From CAWVSB01 sp036960375 (GTDB lineage: Bacteria > Pseudomonadota > Gammaproteobacteria > Pseudomonadales > CAWVSB01): a stretch of DNA of 64,000 nt. The translations under genes were made by a program, and so were the position numbers. Location: assembly GCA_036960375.1 (NCBI GenBank), contig JBALVY010000003.1, positions 248,001 to 312,000 on the forward strand. Direction: 5' to 3'. How positions within the stretch are numbered: the stretch's first letter is position 1; each line of letters opens with the position of its first letter. A model generated the notes under the pieces. That model did no database searches, was not told the origin of the DNA, and saw nothing but the letters and a program-made list of their open reading frames with translations. Positions 61,394-64,000 of the stretch are shown here, piece after piece.

Positions 61394-61441
61394 AAGGTAT
61401 AAAGGTATAAAGGTATAAAGGTATAAAGGTATGAAGGCATG
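61394..61441. repeat. Six-unit 8-base tandem repeat at a start codon
   Basis: Six units of AAGGTATA follow one another, the last two altered to AAGGTATG and AAGGCATG. The final ATG is the start codon of the next gene. Each unit carries an AAGG that can act as a ribosome-binding site. Because the unit is 8 bases, a gain or loss changes the spacing and the frame of upstream ATGs. Confidence 0.85.
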
Positions 61442-61966
61442 AAAGGATCCAGACCCGAGCAAGCGGCTCTAACAAAAGACAATGACTTGAGTAAAACGTC
61501 AGAGACTTTAGCGACCATTGACGCAATGGTTGACGGCTTAAACGACCATGACATCGACAATATGGGTCGATTTTTCAGTGAAGCGTTTCGTTGGATGGGC
61601 AACGCCGGTTGCGGTTTTAAGCAAGGCTTGAATGAGTTTCAGGATAACTGGCAACGCCCATTTCAGGAGGCCTTTACTGACAAAGTCTGTATTGATGAAG
61701 CACGCATCACCGAGGGCGAATGGTGTGCTGCATTTGGCCGACAAGAGGCCGTGCATACCGGCAGCTTCATGGGCATAGAAGCGACGGGTAAAAAGGTCGA
61801 AATTCGCTATATGGATTTTTGGCGCGTCGTAGATGGAAAAATTGTGGATAACTGGGTCAATGTGGATTTTCCCTATGTCATGCAGCAGTTAGGTGTTGAC
61901 CCATTTAATGGTCAAGGTTGGGAAAAAAACGATTCTGGCAGTATGCCAATACAAAATGGAGAATAG
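61439..61966 (+). CDS. Single-domain SnoaL-like protein
   Basis: The 175-residue protein has one SnoaL-like domain (NTF2 fold; FSEAFRWMGNAGCGFKQGLN, SFMGIEATGKKVEIRYMDFW and WVNVDFPYVMQQLG). It resembles the halves of the preceding double protein and the BMC proteins. Its ATG at 61439 lies in the last unit of the 8-base repeat, so its translation could vary with repeat number. It is followed three bases later by the MetE-like gene. Confidence 0.78.
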   Translation: MKGSRPEQAALTKDNDLSKTSETLATIDAMVDGLNDHDIDNMGRFFSEAFRWMGNAGCGFKQGLNEFQDNWQRPFQEAFTDKVCIDEARITEGEWCAAFGRQEAVHTGSFMGIEATGKKVEIRYMDFWRVVDGKIVDNWVNVDFPYVMQQLGVDPFNGQGWEKNDSGSMPIQNGE

Positions 61967-61969
61967 CAA

Positions 61970-63097
61970 ATGACACAGCGTGTTTTAACCACTCATGTAG
62001 GTTCGCTACCGCGGTCGCAAGAAGTGGTCGATATGATTTTTGCCCGTGAAAATGGTGAAGACTACGATCAACAGGAATTCGCTGAAGTGATGACCCGTAA
62101 TGTCGATGACTGTGTGGCTAAGCAGCTCAAGTCGGGTATAGACATTGTTTCCGATGGTGAAACCTCGAAGATTTCTTATGCGACCTATGTCAAAGATCGT
62201 TACACGGGCTTCTCGGGTGATGGTCCCCGTAATGCCCCTGCGGATCTACAGCTATTCCCCGATTTTCTTGAGCGACAAGCAGAGCAGGGCGGTACGCCAA
62301 CGTATGCTCGCCCCATGTGTACCGGTGAGGTAAAGGCGGAAAATTATGACGACCTGAACGCTGACATCAGTAATCTGACCAAGGCGGTTAGCTCAAATGT
62401 TGCCCATGCCGGTTTTATGAATGCGGCTTCCCCGGGGGTTATTTCTCTATTTTTACAGAATGATTATTACGCCAGCCGCGATGAGTATTTACAGGTGCTT
62501 GGCGATGCCATGAAGTTGGAATATGAAGCCATTGTGAATGCGGGCCTGCATTTGCAGTTAGATTGCCCAGACCTCGCTTTGTCGCGACATATGCTATTTA
62601 CAGAATTGAGCGACGACGAGTTTGTGAAGGTAGCGGATAGTCATGTCGAAGTACTGAATTACGCTCTGCGGGATATTGACCCTACGAAAGTGCGTGTGCA
62701 TATTTGTTGGGGCAATTATGAAGGCCCTCATGTGTGTGATATATCCATGGCGAAAATGTTCGATACTCTAATGAAAACCCGTGCAGCCCATGTCTTGTTT
62801 GAGACATCAAATCCTCGCCATGGCCACGAATGGGCCATTTTTCAAGATCGTAAAAACGATATTCCAGACGATAAAATTCTGGTTCCTGGTGTTATCGACA
62901 GCACGACGAACTTTGTTGAACACCCCGAGTTAGTGGCTCAACGCATTCGTCACTTTACCGATATCGTAGGCTTGGAACGTGTTATTGCGGGTTCTGACTG
63001 CGGCTTTGGTACCTTTGCGGGCTATGGTGCTGTAGCGCCTGACATCGCTTATGCCAAGCTTGCTTCGCTGGCCGAAGGCGCCGCGCTGGTAAAATAG
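61970..63097 (+). CDS. MetE C-terminal-domain-like metalloenzyme
   Basis: This 375-residue protein matches the catalytic half of cobalamin-independent methionine synthase: TTHVGSLPRS at the start, the zinc-site VHICWGNYEGPH (His244 and Cys246), a Glu in LFETSNPRH, and Cys344 in GSDCGFGTF. The MetE N-terminal folate-binding domain is absent. Stand-alone proteins of this type include epoxyalkane:coenzyme M transferases and methyl transfer or demethylation enzymes that activate a thiol on zinc. In this catabolic operon a thiol-alkyl transfer on the unknown substrate is a fair inference. Confidence 0.82.
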   Translation: MTQRVLTTHVGSLPRSQEVVDMIFARENGEDYDQQEFAEVMTRNVDDCVAKQLKSGIDIVSDGETSKISYATYVKDRYTGFSGDGPRNAPADLQLFPDFLERQAEQGGTPTYARPMCTGEVKAENYDDLNADISNLTKAVSSNVAHAGFMNAASPGVISLFLQNDYYASRDEYLQVLGDAMKLEYEAIVNAGLHLQLDCPDLALSRHMLFTELSDDEFVKVADSHVEVLNYALRDIDPTKVRVHICWGNYEGPHVCDISMAKMFDTLMKTRAAHVLFETSNPRHGHEWAIFQDRKNDIPDDKILVPGVIDSTTNFVEHPELVAQRIRHFTDIVGLERVIAGSDCGFGTFAGYGAVAPDIAYAKLASLAEGAALVK

Positions 63098-63104
63098 TGG
63101 TGTT

Positions 63105-64000
63105 TTAAATGCGGTAAAACCTTTGGCAGTTGCCAGAAAACATTAGTTCGCGTTCTGCATCACTTAAGTGCTCAGTCAACACCAGATAACTAAGCCATAG
63201 AGACTGGTAGTCTCTATGTAACTTATCTACCGGGAAGTTAGAGCCCAACATACAGCGCTCGGGGCCGAATATTTCCAGTACCGTATGTACCACCGGTTTT
63301 AAACTCTCGGTTGTCCACTGATGATCAAACATACCCAGTCCAGAAATCTTGCAATGGACGTTTGGTAGCTCCGATAGTTTCCTGAGACCCCGTTCCCACA
63401 TATCCCAGCCTTCCCTGTCGCGATACCAGGGTGAGCCACAATGACATAAAGCGACAGGAAGCTCTGGTATCTGCGACAGTACAGCAAAAGCCAGTTCCAT
63501 CTGATCGGGTATCAGCTGTAAATCGAAGCTTAAACCTCTGCGCTGAATGTCTCTTAAGCCCTCTAGCCAGCGAGGGTTTCCTAATAGGCTGTCTGTGCCA
63601 GTTATTTTGTCTTCTTCTGGCGAGCGTCCAACAATTTGCCGAATACCGCGTAGGGCTGTGTATTGCTGCAATGCATCGAGTTGTTGTGAACGCTGTTCAC
63701 TCTCTAAGTCACAGTAGGCGACTATGGCGTTAGGTAAATTGTGATTGTCAATTTGGCTCTGTACCCAAGCCGTTTCTGCTAGATGTTGATCGGCCGCCGC
63801 ACCCACTTGAATGTGTACAGATTTGATAACCGGCAAGCCGTCTATATCGGCTTGTAAATCCGTCGGCAGATAATTTTTTTGTATCGGTGCAGGGTCACCA
63901 AAAAAGCGCTTAATGCCTTTGGCTGCTAACCACGGATAATGAACTGCTTGCAGGTCCCACAGGTGATGGTGAGCGTCGCATATAAGAAATGGGAATCCTT
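63105..64000 (-). CDS. Amidohydrolase-2 family metal hydrolase, N-terminus cut by window edge
   Basis: Reading the minus strand, the frame continues to the right edge with CDAHHHLWDLQAVHYPWL, the metal-binding HxH motif of the amidohydrolase-2/lactonase family. A TTG at 63836 is not the real start. Later segments include QLIPDQMELAF, VALCHCGSPWYRD and MLGSNFPVDKLH, which carry the other metal and acid residues. Members act as lactonases or decarboxylases on sugar acid or aromatic intermediates. It converges on the MetE-like gene with only seven bases between. Confidence 0.85.
   Translation of the reverse strand, partial: GFPFLICDAHHHLWDLQAVHYPWLAAKGIKRFFGDPAPIQKNYLPTDLQADIDGLPVIKSVHIQVGAAADQHLAETAWVQSQIDNHNLPNAIVAYCDLESEQRSQQLDALQQYTALRGIRQIVGRSPEEDKITGTDSLLGNPRWLEGLRDIQRRGLSFDLQLIPDQMELAFAVLSQIPELPVALCHCGSPWYRDREGWDMWERGLRKLSELPNVHCKISGLGMFDHQWTTESLKPVVHTVLEIFGPERCMLGSNFPVDKLHRDYQSLWLSYLVLTEHLSDAERELMFSGNCQRFYRI

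Noticed and set aside
1..64000. tRNA, rRNA, CRISPR arrays and complete insertion sequences
   Set aside because: None could be recognised by eye. The repeated elements seen are short tandem repeats, REP-like hairpins and direct repeats without CRISPR spacing.

Overview
The window reads as a chromosome segment of a free-living, probably marine, aerobic gammaproteobacterium. This is inference from the monomeric NADP isocitrate dehydrogenase, a TonB receptor, a sodium:solute symporter, many oxidative catabolism genes and the protein sequence style. No rRNA, tRNA, CRISPR array or intact transposase was seen. Both ends cut genes: a metallophosphoesterase lipoprotein at the left and an amidohydrolase at the right.

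Positions 1-9821 hold accessory lipid and redox genes: an APH/CHK-type kinase, two NAD-dependent epimerase/3-beta-HSD-like proteins, a geranylgeranyl-reductase-like flavoprotein next to a cyclopropane-synthase-like methyltransferase, an aldehyde dehydrogenase and a beta-propeller lipoprotein. Positions 9976-16719 are an Rhs region: a secreted Rhs/YD-repeat protein, a candidate immunity gene, an orphan Rhs tip broken by a tetranucleotide repeat, and a fibronectin-III-like secreted protein that ends in a truncated YD motif. Positions 17077-32712 are mixed housekeeping and catabolic genes: SnoaL-like proteins, CDGSH, a Rph-like phosphotransferase, a LysR/CoA-transferase/thiolase cluster, isocitrate dehydrogenase, FAD oxidase, MFS and alkaline phosphatase.

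Positions 33019-39039 and 56621-64000 look like two halves of one catabolic regulon: serine dehydratase, HisD-family dehydrogenase, SDR, two LacI regulators, HpaI-type aldolase, sodium symporter, SnoaL-like proteins, a MetE-like metalloenzyme and an amidohydrolase. A near-palindrome with a central CpG, TTGCATTCG(A/C)AGTCA, occurs upstream of four of these transcription units and is a likely LacI-family operator.

Between the halves lies a segment of about 17.5 kb (39052-56523) bounded by two roughly 90% identical copies of the 3' end of an alpha/beta-hydrolase gene. It carries a bacterial microcompartment (BMC) locus on the minus strand: two BMC-H, two BMC-P, two CsoS1D-like BMC-T, a CoA-acylating aldehyde dehydrogenase with a C-terminal amphipathic helix, a class-III-aminotransferase-like protein lacking the PLP lysine, a small scaffold-like protein, and two double-SnoaL proteins. 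The last three share a C-terminal module of about 45 residues. Divergently encoded is a fused amino-alcohol kinase/PLP phospho-lyase. The simplest model is a B12-independent metabolosome. The kinase/lyase turns an amino alcohol (ethanolamine, 1-amino-2-propanol or similar) into an aldehyde, and the encapsulated dehydrogenase turns that into acyl-CoA. The SnoaL cargo and the pseudo-aminotransferase suggest chemistry beyond known types. An AraC regulator, a TonB receptor and a TPR-sulfotransferase complete the island.
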